From assembly GCA_017613485.1 (NCBI GenBank), contig JAGADS010000200.1:1-17592 (forward strand): 17,592 bases of DNA, in the 5' to 3' direction. Within the stretch, counting starts at the first letter, position 1; each line of letters opens with the position of its first letter. This DNA comes from Treponema sp. GTDB lineage: Bacteria; Spirochaetota; Spirochaetia; Treponematales; Treponemataceae. Positions 7,524 through 14,139 of the stretch are shown one piece after another. Below the pieces are notes generated by a model. That model did no database searches and was not told where the DNA came from. It saw only the letters and a program-made list of their open reading frames with translations. The position numbers and the translations under genes are program-made.

Positions 7524-8603
7524 TTAGCGTGAGTAGCCGGAGTCTATGTCCGGTCCTTTTTTTTCATAAATTTTAACTGTAAGTTTTCCCTTCTGAGATT
7601 TTCCCGCACTTAGAGAAATTTCCGATCCTTCCTTCACGCCGCGAACTGGATTGTACAGCGGTACGAAAAAAGAGCTTTCGGCTGATTCGATTACCAGGGC
7701 ATTAGTCCATACATCCTCATCATTCATCCTGTATATGTGGCGGACAGTTCCGCTTATGATACCGTCTTCAGGATTGTAAAGCTTGAGGGATGGAGTCTTG
7801 ATGTAATCCTTTGCATCAAGGAACATGTTGTATCTTCCCGTTGCAACGAGCGTTTCCTTCCAGTCATCTTTCAGGCAATAATGACCTTTCCTGTATTCTG
7901 CAAGTCCCATCTTGTACAGCTCGTCAAGACGGCGCAGCAGGGTGAAGTCGTGGCCAGGATAATAACATCCGGATTCGTCTGTCGATAAGCATCTTTCAAT
8001 CTCCTCGTCAAGGGAAGTAAATCGTCTGGCCGTAATCTTTCTGTTTTGGGCGGATAGAATCTGCTCCTGCGTTCTTTCTCCTATCAGGGATGTAAGTGTT
8101 TCCTGTGCGGTCATTCTTCCGAAACATTTGATGAAATCTCGCCTGAAATGAACCTTTTTTCCATCCCGGTCGATGCCATTTATGACTACATGAACATGAG
8201 GGTGGGCCGTGTCGGTGTGACATGCTGCCTGCCATGAGAGATTAAAGCCTGTCTCGAAGGAAACACGCTCCATGAAAATTTCTGTGAATGATTTGAGTGA
8301 CTTTTCGTCCAGAGAAGTCTCCGGTGAAAGGACGAACTTTATATGATCTGGTGTAATATTTGATTTGTATTCTTCATCTGAGACATTGCCGAAAATCTTC
8401 GGTTTAATTTCCACGCCGTCCTTGTTTTTCTGCGGCATGTATGTTCCAAGAAATTTTTTGTGTGACTGTAAGCTTCTTCCGTAATTTGCCTTTAAAATAC
8501 AAACCTGCTGTCTTATAGGAGTGGAAAAACTTTTTTCCTGACGGAAATAAGGAGCCTTTGACTTTCTTCCCAGCAGCCTTAAAACGTGGGTGAGGTCTCC
8601 CAT
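7524..8603 (-). CDS. Conjugative relaxase (RlxS/DUF3363-like, MOBP type)
   Basis: The relaxase nicks oriT and pilots the transferred strand. The 359-residue frame has the three-histidine metal motif HTDTAHPHVHVV (His129, His134, His136, with Asp131 and His138). Upstream it has the HKKFLGTYMPQKNKDGVE segment, equivalent to the conserved H--Y--RDGV region of RlxS-type relaxases, where Tyr55 is a conserved candidate. The C-terminal part (about 220-265, LLRRLDELYKMGLAEY, then LKDDWKETL) matches the pattern of DUF3363. It is shorter than typical RlxS proteins (about 600 residues). The annotated ATG at 8603 has no ribosome site, and coding-like sequence continues upstream; see the separate entry for the possible out-of-frame start. 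It is the first gene of the transfer operon, followed by traG. Confidence 0.9.
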   Translation of the reverse strand: MGDLTHVLRLLGRKSKAPYFRQEKSFSTPIRQQVCILKANYGRSLQSHKKFLGTYMPQKNKDGVEIKPKIFGNVSDEEYKSNITPDHIKFVLSPETSLDEKSLKSFTEIFMERVSFETGFNLSWQAACHTDTAHPHVHVVINGIDRDGKKVHFRRDFIKCFGRMTAQETLTSLIGERTQEQILSAQNRKITARRFTSLDEEIERCLSTDESGCYYPGHDFTLLRRLDELYKMGLAEYRKGHYCLKDDWKETLVATGRYNMFLDAKDYIKTPSLKLYNPEDGIISGTVRHIYRMNDEDVWTNALVIESAESSFFVPLYNPVRGVKEGSEISLSAGKSQKGKLTVKIYEKKGPDIDSGYSR

Positions 8604-8706
8604 GTCATCATGAGTGCGGCTTACTTTTTTTAAAGTTCTGACCGGTTCTGGAAAAATCCGATCCCAGTCAATGTCTGAAAATCCTAATGTGCGTGAACTC
8701 CAGCAT
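8604..8706 (-). other. Probable 5' extension of the relaxase gene, interrupted by a +1 base in an A4/T4 run
   Basis: The relaxase frame stays open upstream of 8603 and reads like protein (SDIDWDRIFPEPVRTLKK) but contains no ATG, GTG or TTG before the stop at 8736-8738. A good ribosome site GGAGG followed by ATG at 8706 lies in the neighbouring frame, which stops after 12 codons. Removing one base from the AAAA run at 8678-8681 would join this ATG to the relaxase frame, giving MLEFTHIRISDIDWDR and about 34 extra residues. This is either a sequencing or assembly error, a real mutation with restart at 8603, or slippage during expression. What is seen is the open frame and the start context; the repaired product is inference. 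Confidence 0.45.
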
Positions 8707-8790
8707 CTACCTCCAAGTAAAATAATGGGGCTATATCAAAAAAAAGTCAATAAAAAAGGCAAAAAAACTCAAAAAAAATTGTAATCTCAA

Positions 8791-8841
8791 GAGCATACAA
8801 AAACAACAAAGAGAATACACGAAAGAATACTAATAGCATAC
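8791..8841 (+). repeat. Four iteron-like short direct repeats
   Basis: GAGCATAC (8791-8798), GAGAATAC (8811-8818), AAGAATAC (8823-8830) and TAGCATAC (8834-8841) share G(A/C)ATAC with start-to-start spacings of 20, 12 and 11 bases. The last two spacings put the copies on one helical face, which suits cooperative binding by a protein such as the RHH protein or the relaxase. They are short, so chance in A/T-rich DNA is not excluded. Confidence 0.4.
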
Positions 8842-8849
8842 ATATAAAT

Positions 8850-8934
8850 TATGACAGGGCAAAGAATTAACATTTTTTTTAGAGGAAAAAAAATAAAACG
8901 TAATACGTCTCTTTATCTCGCATTCCCTGTCATA
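8850..8934. repeat. Inverted repeat (10-base arms, 65-base spacing) with inner palindrome
   Basis: The arms TATGACAGGG (8850-8859) and CCCTGTCATA (8925-8934) are perfectly complementary. An 11-base palindrome sits between them at 8898-8908. The spacing is too long for a simple terminator. Paired protein sites or an extruded oriT structure are possible. Confidence 0.4.
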
Positions 8935-8985
8935 TGAATAAAATCTACTGTTTCCTTTTTTTAAATCCTGTGTTAGCTTATAAGC

Positions 8986-11049
8986 ATGATAATACTGACT
9001 GAAAAACCATCAGTGGCGAAAGACATAGCTACTGGACTTGGAGGATATTCTTTCTCAAAGACGAAGAGATGGTGGGAGAAGGACGGAAACTCTTGCATTG
9101 TGTCTGCGGCCGGTCATCTGCTTGAGTTGTATATGCCAGAAGATTATGACGAAAAATACAGAAAGTGGAACCTGTCTGATCTTCCGATTTTACCGGAAAA
9201 CTTCAGGATAAAACCAAAGGAAGATACAAAAAAGGTTCTGGACATCATTGCACTGGCATTCAAAACCTTCGGTACTGATGACTTCATTCTGGCAACTGAT
9301 GCCGACAGGGAAGGGGAACTAATCGGAGCTCTGATTCTTGAATACCTGAAATTTGATAACTACGAGCGGGCTAGACGTTTCTGGGTGAGCGAAGCATTAA
9401 CACCGGAAGTGGTTAAAAAGGGAATAGCAGATGCAAAGCCACTTTCCTCTTTTGCCATGTACCGGAAGTCCGGTTCGGCAAGATCAAAGGCTGACTGGCT
9501 TATAGGCATGAATATTACCCGTCTGCTGACAGGATCGACTCATCATCTTCTTCATTTCGGCAGAGTACAGACCGCCGTACTGGGTGCAATATATCTCCGG
9601 GACAAAAACATCGCCGCATTTAAATCTGCCCCTTACTGGCAGTTCCGTCTGAGAATATCACATCAAGGTCAGGACTTTTACATGTTTCTTACGGCCGGAG
9701 GAAAAAAAGATTTTTATGAATTGGAAGCACCAGAACTTCAGAAAGCACGAAACCTTACCGGACAGCTTGAAATCAAAGAAGTCATACAGGAAAAGAAAAG
9801 TGAGCTACCTCCTTTGCTTTATTCACTTACAGCTCTGCAGAAGGACTGCTCGACAAGACTACATATTTCACCTGAAGAAACCCTTTCAATAGTCCAGAAA
9901 CTGTACGAGGAATACAAATGCATGTCGTATCCGAGGACTTCTTCATCCTATCTGGGTGACGACAACGTGGAGCTTTTCAGAAAAACATTCAGGAATCTTT
10001 CTTCAGCCTATCCTTTAGAGTCAAAGGGATGTGACGAAAACCTGATAGACTCATCAAATAAGAGACTTTTCAACAGCGAAAAAATACAAGGACATCATGC
10101 CCTGATTCCACTAAGTCCAATTCCTGAAGAAGCCACACAGAAAGAAAAGGATGTCTACAATATCGTTTTGGAAAGGTTCTTTCAGACGGTAATGAAGGAG
10201 TATCTTTATATACAGACGATGATTACCGGGGAAAAAGACGGACTAAGCTTTACTGCTTCCGGAAGGACTGTTACAAGATGGGGATGGAAGAAAAAGGTTG
10301 AGGAAGGAGAAGAAAAGGATGATGATGACAATCAGAGTCTCCCGGATCTAAAATCCGGAGATCTTGTAGAAATTGTTGGAAACGAATTGCTTGATAAAAA
10401 GACTAAACCAAAGAAACATTTCACCAATGCCAGTTTATTATCTCTTATGGAAAATCCGAAAGATGAGAATTCCGACGGTAAGAAACTTGCTGGACTTGGA
10501 ACTCCTGCAACACGAGCATCCATAATTTCAGAACTGATACATCATCAGTATGTCAGACAGGAAAAACAGAATCTCCTGATTACTGAACTGGGATGTTTCC
10601 TGATTGAAACAGTCATCGACATTCCCGATTTGCGGAACCTTATTTCTATTGGAACAACAACAATGTGGGAACAGCAACTTCAGGATGCGCCTGATGAGTT
10701 TCTTTATGGAATAACAAAATTCATAAGGGAAAACCTCCCAAAGATTTCCATTACCCAAAAATGGGTAAAACCGGAGAAAGAGTCATTGGGTACTTGTCCT
10801 ATCTGTAAAAAGGGCAGAATTATAGCCGGGAAAAGCAACTACTACTGCTCAGAGTATAAGACAGGATGTCAGTTCAAAATATGGCAGACCGTGTCAGGAG
10901 CTCTTGTTTCCCAAACAGATGTAAAAGCTCTGCTCTCCGGTAAAAAGACCGGACAGAAAACAATGAAAAACAAAGATGGAAAAGTTTTCAAGGCGGCTCT
11001 TAGTCTAGAAGATGGGAAACTCAAGTTTGTTTTCTCAAAGAAAAACTAG
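8986..11049 (+). CDS. topB: DNA topoisomerase III (TopB/TraE-like), element-encoded
   Basis: This 687-residue type IA topoisomerase would relax or decatenate DNA during transfer or replication of the element. The Toprim domain opens with IILTEKPSVAK at 2-12 and has DADREGE at 105-111. The GRVQTAVL motif is at 192-199 (usually GRVQTP-L). The active-site tyrosine is Tyr315 in YPRTSS. A C-terminal zinc ribbon with four cysteines (CPIC, then YYC and GC) lies near 600-635. The start at 8986 puts the Toprim lysine at residue 7, which is normal; no clear Shine-Dalgarno sequence precedes it. It diverges from the relaxase operon across the oriT-like gap and converges on the integrase gene, ending only 3 bases from it. 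TopB genes of this type are frequent cargo of conjugative elements. The chromosomal TopA is a different, longer protein. Confidence 0.95.
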   Translation: MIILTEKPSVAKDIATGLGGYSFSKTKRWWEKDGNSCIVSAAGHLLELYMPEDYDEKYRKWNLSDLPILPENFRIKPKEDTKKVLDIIALAFKTFGTDDFILATDADREGELIGALILEYLKFDNYERARRFWVSEALTPEVVKKGIADAKPLSSFAMYRKSGSARSKADWLIGMNITRLLTGSTHHLLHFGRVQTAVLGAIYLRDKNIAAFKSAPYWQFRLRISHQGQDFYMFLTAGGKKDFYELEAPELQKARNLTGQLEIKEVIQEKKSELPPLLYSLTALQKDCSTRLHISPEETLSIVQKLYEEYKCMSYPRTSSSYLGDDNVELFRKTFRNLSSAYPLESKGCDENLIDSSNKRLFNSEKIQGHHALIPLSPIPEEATQKEKDVYNIVLERFFQTVMKEYLYIQTMITGEKDGLSFTASGRTVTRWGWKKKVEEGEEKDDDDNQSLPDLKSGDLVEIVGNELLDKKTKPKKHFTNASLLSLMENPKDENSDGKKLAGLGTPATRASIISELIHHQYVRQEKQNLLITELGCFLIETVIDIPDLRNLISIGTTTMWEQQLQDAPDEFLYGITKFIRENLPKISITQKWVKPEKESLGTCPICKKGRIIAGKSNYYCSEYKTGCQFKIWQTVSGALVSQTDVKALLSGKKTGQKTMKNKDGKVFKAALSLEDGKLKFVFSKKN

Positions 11050-11052
11050 TTC

Positions 11053-11991
11053 TTATCCGAAAATCCTGTCAACCGTACTTTTGAAATTGTCTGCATTTTG
11101 CAATAAGTCTGAAAGACCTGGCCTCGTGTAATACTCTGTCATGCTGGCTGATGTGTGTCCGACAAGTCTTCTTACATCATCAACAGGACTGGTGCGCCGT
11201 AAAAGTGTAACATAAGTGTATCTAAGCGAGTGTGGAACAAGTTTACGTCCATTTACATTGATTCCAGATTTTTTTAATGTCCTTTGAAAAACAGATTCTG
11301 TGTATCTTTGTGGCAAAGGCTTACCGTGTCTGATAAAAACATAGTCATCATCAAGATAATCTGAAAGGGACAAATAATCAGTAACTTCTGACAGTATCCT
11401 GTCTGGAACAGGAACAACACGGATTTTCCCATCTGAGACATTTTTTCCTCCCTTGTTGTAGTTTGTACGTCTTCCAGTGGAACTAATGAATCCGTCGACA
11501 ATTAAAGAATTTTCTTGAAACTGTCTTTTCCTTACAGCGCGTCCTTCACCAAGCCGTAAACCACAGCCGGCTATAAGTAAGAAAAGAAGTCTGCATGTTT
11601 TATCAGTCCAATATGCAGAATTAAAAAAAACAGTAAGTTCTTCCTCCGTAAATACATCGCTTTTGGTAGAGTTATTAATAAATCGTGGGAATTTTGGTCT
11701 TGGGATTTGTCTTTTATGGCTCCAGTTGTATTCCTCATATATTTCACTTATAACAGTCAGACACCGGTTTTTCCAGGAATTGCTTCTGTCAATATAAAAC
11801 AAAAATGACATGACTTCTTTAATCTTGATGTCATCTAGATTTCTATCTCCGAACTCTCCCACAATAATAGACAGCAGCATTTCCTTCTGCTTGATTGTCT
11901 TTGCTTCCATACTGCGCCCCATCATTTCCAGACGGCTGGTATATCCATCTGAATACATAGATGCGGCAATTTCCTTAATCTTCGTCCTCAT
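11053..11991 (-). CDS. int: Tyrosine recombinase (integrase)
   Basis: This 312-residue phage-type site-specific recombinase integrates the element into, and excises it from, a tRNA gene by strand exchange through a phosphotyrosine. It has an N-terminal SAM-like core-binding domain (about 1-100), then the catalytic domain with Arg146 (GCGLRLGE), a candidate Lys189 (GKIRVVPVP), His254 and Arg257 (HSLRYTY), His279 (VGHTS) and Tyr288 (TEYYTRPG). The full R-K-H-R-H-Y set is present, so it should be active. It lacks an obvious long arm-binding domain. The ATG at 11991 follows AGGAGG. The XRE gene lies 59 bases upstream in the same direction and probably shares its transcript. The nearby half tRNA-Arg fits its role as the integrase for this insertion. 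Confidence 0.93.
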   Translation of the reverse strand: MRTKIKEIAASMYSDGYTSRLEMMGRSMEAKTIKQKEMLLSIIVGEFGDRNLDDIKIKEVMSFLFYIDRSNSWKNRCLTVISEIYEEYNWSHKRQIPRPKFPRFINNSTKSDVFTEEELTVFFNSAYWTDKTCRLLFLLIAGCGLRLGEGRAVRKRQFQENSLIVDGFISSTGRRTNYNKGGKNVSDGKIRVVPVPDRILSEVTDYLSLSDYLDDDYVFIRHGKPLPQRYTESVFQRTLKKSGINVNGRKLVPHSLRYTYVTLLRRTSPVDDVRRLVGHTSASMTEYYTRPGLSDLLQNADNFKSTVDRIFG

Positions 11992-12050
11992 AAATACCTC
12001 CTGATTAAGTTATATAATAATAGCTTTTGTTTTTAATTATATTTTCGGAT

Positions 12051-12356
12051 TTATCTGTTATGGTAGTATCGCAATAAGCTCCTTAGACAGTCTGACAGTT
12101 CAGTAATGGCATCATTCAGGGCCAATAGGTTGTTTTCAAGAGTTTTACTGCAAGGAATATCCTGGCCAGTTACTAAATATTCTGCACTTACTCCAAGGAC
12201 CCGGGCGATTTCGCAGCCCATGACTATATTAGGTAAACTTTGCCTTTTATCCAAATAAGCAAGCAATGTACTGTAAGGAATTCCTGTTTTTGCCGACAAC
12301 TCTTTAGCATCCATTTTTTGTCTGACTAGTTCTTTTCTGACAATTTCTCCAAACAT
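12051..12356 (-). CDS. XRE-family transcriptional regulator (101 aa)
   Basis: This is a small Cro/C1-type helix-turn-helix protein. Residues about 6-62 carry the DNA-binding domain: IVRKELVRQKMDAKELSAK, then TGIPYSTLLAYLDKRQSLP, then the helix with ARVLGVSAEYLVTG. The C-terminal 35 residues look like an amphipathic helix suited to dimerisation (ENNLLALNDAITELSDCL). No ribosome site precedes ATG 12356, and the predicted -10 box lies only 7 bases upstream, so the mRNA may be leaderless. A palindrome covering the promoter -35 element suggests it represses itself. It lies immediately upstream of the integrase gene in the same direction, so it probably controls integrase expression. It could alternatively act on the transfer operon. 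Confidence 0.85.
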   Translation of the reverse strand: MFGEIVRKELVRQKMDAKELSAKTGIPYSTLLAYLDKRQSLPNIVMGCEIARVLGVSAEYLVTGQDIPCSKTLENNLLALNDAITELSDCLRSLLRYYHNR

Positions 12357-12363
12357 GCCAAAG

Positions 12364-12400
12364 ATTTTATTTAAAAAAAATCTGTTTGTCTATTGACAAA
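12364..12400 (-). promoter_or_regulatory. Promoter and operator of the XRE regulator gene
   Basis: On the minus strand, TAGACA (12387-12392) and TAAAAT (12364-12369) are separated by exactly 17 bases. The expected transcription start falls at about 12356-12357, that is, at the ATG itself. A perfect palindrome TTTGTC-TATT-GACAAA (12385-12400) covers the -35 element and is a plausible operator. On the plus strand the same palindrome contains TTGACA (12393-12398), with a weak TAATAA -10 box after 17 bases (12416-12421). One operator could therefore control transcription both ways. Confidence 0.5.
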
Positions 12401-12574
12401 TCATAAATCTAATGTTAATAATAAAATTGTAGTCATAATTGTTTGTAAAACCGATTATGTATACAGAAAGCTGAAGTTTTCAGCAACGGCTGATAATGCG
12501 GATTGTTATTCAGCAGAGTCCGATTTTAGTTTTACGGCTGTTAAAACTCAATAGATATGAAATTTGAGGCGGCA
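12401..12574. other. Non-coding region between XRE gene and attachment core, with inverted repeats
   Basis: There is no gene of useful length here. Three inverted repeats follow one another: GCTGAA-GTT-TTCAGC (12470-12484); GCTGATAA paired with TTATTCAGC (12489-12496 and 12506-12514, one bulge); and AGTTTTA-CGGCTGT-TAAAACT (12528-12548). The first two share the GCTGA/TCAGC arm sequence. This is the attP side arm next to the integrase target, so they are candidate integrase or excisionase binding sites, or the 3' part of a small RNA driven by the plus-strand promoter at 12393. Confidence 0.4.
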
Positions 12575-12621
12575 TCTGCCTTCTAAGCAGAGGGTCGGCA
12601 GTTCGAGTCTGCCATGCGTCA
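12575..12621 (+). other. Attachment site: 3' half of tRNA-Arg(UCU) without a 5' half
   Basis: Bases 12575-12591 form a perfect anticodon arm (TCTGC, loop CTTCTAA, GCAGA; anticodon TCT). The variable loop GGGTC (12592-12596), a T arm with GGCAG, loop TTCGAGT and CTGCC (12597-12613), acceptor strand ATGCGTC (12614-12620) and discriminator A (12621) follow. No CCA is encoded. The required 5' acceptor strand GACGCAT and a D arm are absent upstream, where A/T-rich element DNA begins. A 3' tRNA fragment starting at the anticodon stem is the standard scar at the displaced end of a tRNA-integrated element. The crossover probably lies within the anticodon arm. The reconstituted full tRNA gene should be at the element's other end. 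Confidence 0.8.
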
Positions 12622-12628
12622 ATAAATA

Positions 12629-12670
12629 AGCCCTTCAGAATCACATGTATTTTGAAGGGCTCTTTTATTT
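12629..12670. terminator. Rho-independent terminator, likely bidirectional
   Basis: Arms AGCCCTTCA (12629-12637) and TGAAGGGCT (12653-12661) pair perfectly around a 15-base loop. A T-rich tail (CTTTTATTT) follows on the plus strand. On the minus strand the tail is TTATTTATT. It would end the tRNA transcript on the plus strand and the uracil permease transcript on the minus strand. Confidence 0.75.
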
Positions 12671-12685
12671 GTAAATGAATGTGTT

Positions 12686-13990
12686 TTAGTTGGCAGCCTT
12701 ATCCCGTGGAATCACAAGGTTAAGAATGATACCGATTACAGTTGCAAGAGCTACACCACCCAAGCTGAATGTAAAGTCACTTCCAATCTTAAACTGCAAA
12801 AGTCCGCCACCGATTCCTATTACAAGAATTACGGAAGAAATGGTAAGGTTCCTCTTGTCCTTGTAGTTTACACCACTTTCAACAATTGTGCGCAAACCGG
12901 AAGAAGCGATCAGACCGTAGAGCAGGGTACATATTCCACCTAGAACCGGAGTTGGAATTGTAGAAATCAAAGCTCCGAATTTTGGACAGAAAGAAAGGAG
13001 TACGGAAATAACTGCGGCTCCTCCAATGACCCAAACTGAATATACTTTTGTGATTGCCATGACACCGATGTTCTCACCGTAAGTAGTGTTAGGCGGTCCA
13101 CCCCATAAAGCGGCCCATGCTGTTGCAACACCGTCTCCCAAAAGCGTGCGGTGAAGTCCCGGGTCTTTTGTAAAGTCTTTTCCAACAACAGTTGATGTGG
13201 TGAGTGTATCTCCAAGATGTTCGCAGATTGTAGAAATTGAAACGATGACAAAGGTAAGGATGGCAACAATGTTGAATTTAGGAACCATCCAGAAATAAGA
13301 ACTTCCGTCCCTCTGTAGGAATGGCAGTCCAAACCATGGTGCATCCTTTACGCCTGAGAAATCAATCAAGTGATAGCTGTTAAAGAAGAATCCCATAATC
13401 AGGACAAAGAGATAACCTCCAATCAAACCAATCAGGATGGAGATGGTGTTAAAGAATCCCTTCAGGAAGATGGTTGCAAGAATAGCTATGATCAGTGTAA
13501 CTGCCGCTATGCTTGAGCATACAAGTGAATAGTTTCCGTCCAGATAAAAGGCTTCATCTATGGCTGTAGGAGCAAGTCCCAAACCGATTACAATGATTAC
13601 GGATCCGATTACTACAGGTGGAAGTGCCTTGTCTATCCATCCTTTTCCAGATACCTTGATGATTCCGGCCACAATTGCATAGAAAAGACCTGCGCATATG
13701 GCACCACCCATTGCATAAGGAACTCCATAGGTGGATGAAATTGTCTGCAGTGCGGGGATAAATGCAAAGGAAGATCCCAAAAATGCAGGAACCTTTGCTC
13801 CCGTAAGCAGAATGTAAATGAGTGTACCCGTACCGGCCGTAAATAGGGCAGTGGACGTACTAAGGCCTGTTAGAAGCGGAACCAGAATGGTTGCTCCAAA
13901 CATTGCAAATACATGCTGAATGCTAAGCGGTATCCAGCGTCCGATTGGCGGTTTGTCGTGGGGTCCTAAAATCTCTTGACTTGAAGCCAT
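12686..13990 (-). CDS. uraA: Uracil permease (NCS2 family)
   Basis: This 434-residue NCS2 nucleobase:proton symporter of the inner membrane probably imports uracil for pyrimidine salvage. It shows the family's N-terminal QHVFAMFGATILVPLL (25-40), then repeated hydrophobic segments consistent with 14 transmembrane spans. The two substrate-binding glutamates are in the expected places: Glu257 in EHLGD and Glu306 in the GENIG stretch after GGPPNTTY. That signature matches UraA/PyrP more than xanthine or guanine relatives. Start ATG 13990 is supported by AGGAG 8 bases upstream. It is monocistronic, with the terminator at 12629-12670 just after it. The upstream 150 bases, shared with the divergent lipoprotein gene, show no obvious riboswitch. 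It is the first chromosomal gene beyond the element. Confidence 0.9.
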   Translation of the reverse strand: MASSQEILGPHDKPPIGRWIPLSIQHVFAMFGATILVPLLTGLSTSTALFTAGTGTLIYILLTGAKVPAFLGSSFAFIPALQTISSTYGVPYAMGGAICAGLFYAIVAGIIKVSGKGWIDKALPPVVIGSVIIVIGLGLAPTAIDEAFYLDGNYSLVCSSIAAVTLIIAILATIFLKGFFNTISILIGLIGGYLFVLIMGFFFNSYHLIDFSGVKDAPWFGLPFLQRDGSSYFWMVPKFNIVAILTFVIVSISTICEHLGDTLTTSTVVGKDFTKDPGLHRTLLGDGVATAWAALWGGPPNTTYGENIGVMAITKVYSVWVIGGAAVISVLLSFCPKFGALISTIPTPVLGGICTLLYGLIASSGLRTIVESGVNYKDKRNLTISSVILVIGIGGGLLQFKIGSDFTFSLGGVALATVIGIILNLVIPRDKAAN

Positions 13991-14139
13991 TTGAACATCT
14001 CCTGTAATTTTTTAGTTTTTTACATCTTACATAATATCATATTTTGCCTCTTTTGATAACCTCCCAAAACGTTCAGATCATCTATTACTGCCTTAAATTC
14101 TATTGGGGACTGTAATAATGGCCGATTTTATGATAGAAT

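Larger units (their letters stand above)
8707..8985. other. Intergenic region between relaxase and topB: candidate oriT / divergent promoter region
   Basis: This 280-base gap has no gene on either strand. It is very A/T-rich and contains, in order, four A-tracts at 8738-8745, 8752-8757, 8761-8767 and 8771-8778, whose centres lie about 10-13 bases apart. Next come four iteron-like copies of a G(A/C)ATAC-centred octamer starting at 8791, 8811, 8823 and 8834. A 10-base inverted repeat TATGACAGGG lies at 8850-8859 with its complement at 8925-8934. Inside this is the palindrome ACGTA-A-TACGT at 8898-8908. Its position immediately upstream of the relaxase gene is where oriT usually lies. The nic site is not identifiable by eye. 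Confidence 0.45.
1..12621. mobile_element. Integrative and conjugative element, right-hand part (left end outside window)
   Basis: The stretch carries a tyrosine recombinase, an XRE regulator, a relaxase, a VirD4-type coupling protein, a VirB11-type ATPase, a VirB2-type pilin and a topoisomerase III, and it ends in half a tRNA-Arg gene. That gene set and the tRNA scar together define an integrated conjugative element. The gene order relaxase, traG, copG-like, trbB, trbC matches the Trb (P-type T4SS, Tn4371-like) arrangement. The right boundary is placed at the tRNA 3' end. The left boundary is not in the window. The trbD/E/F/G/I/J/L functions are not seen here, so the element may continue to the left or be incomplete. 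Confidence 0.85.

Noticed and set aside
8738..8880. CRISPR-like repeats or a plasmid replication origin in the iteron region
   Set aside because: The repeats are 8 bases, few and irregular, there is no Rep gene and there are no cas genes; an oriT or regulatory role is simpler.
12540..12621. Complete tRNA gene at this place
   Set aside because: The 5' acceptor strand complementary to ATGCGTC and any D arm are absent upstream; only the 3' half is present.
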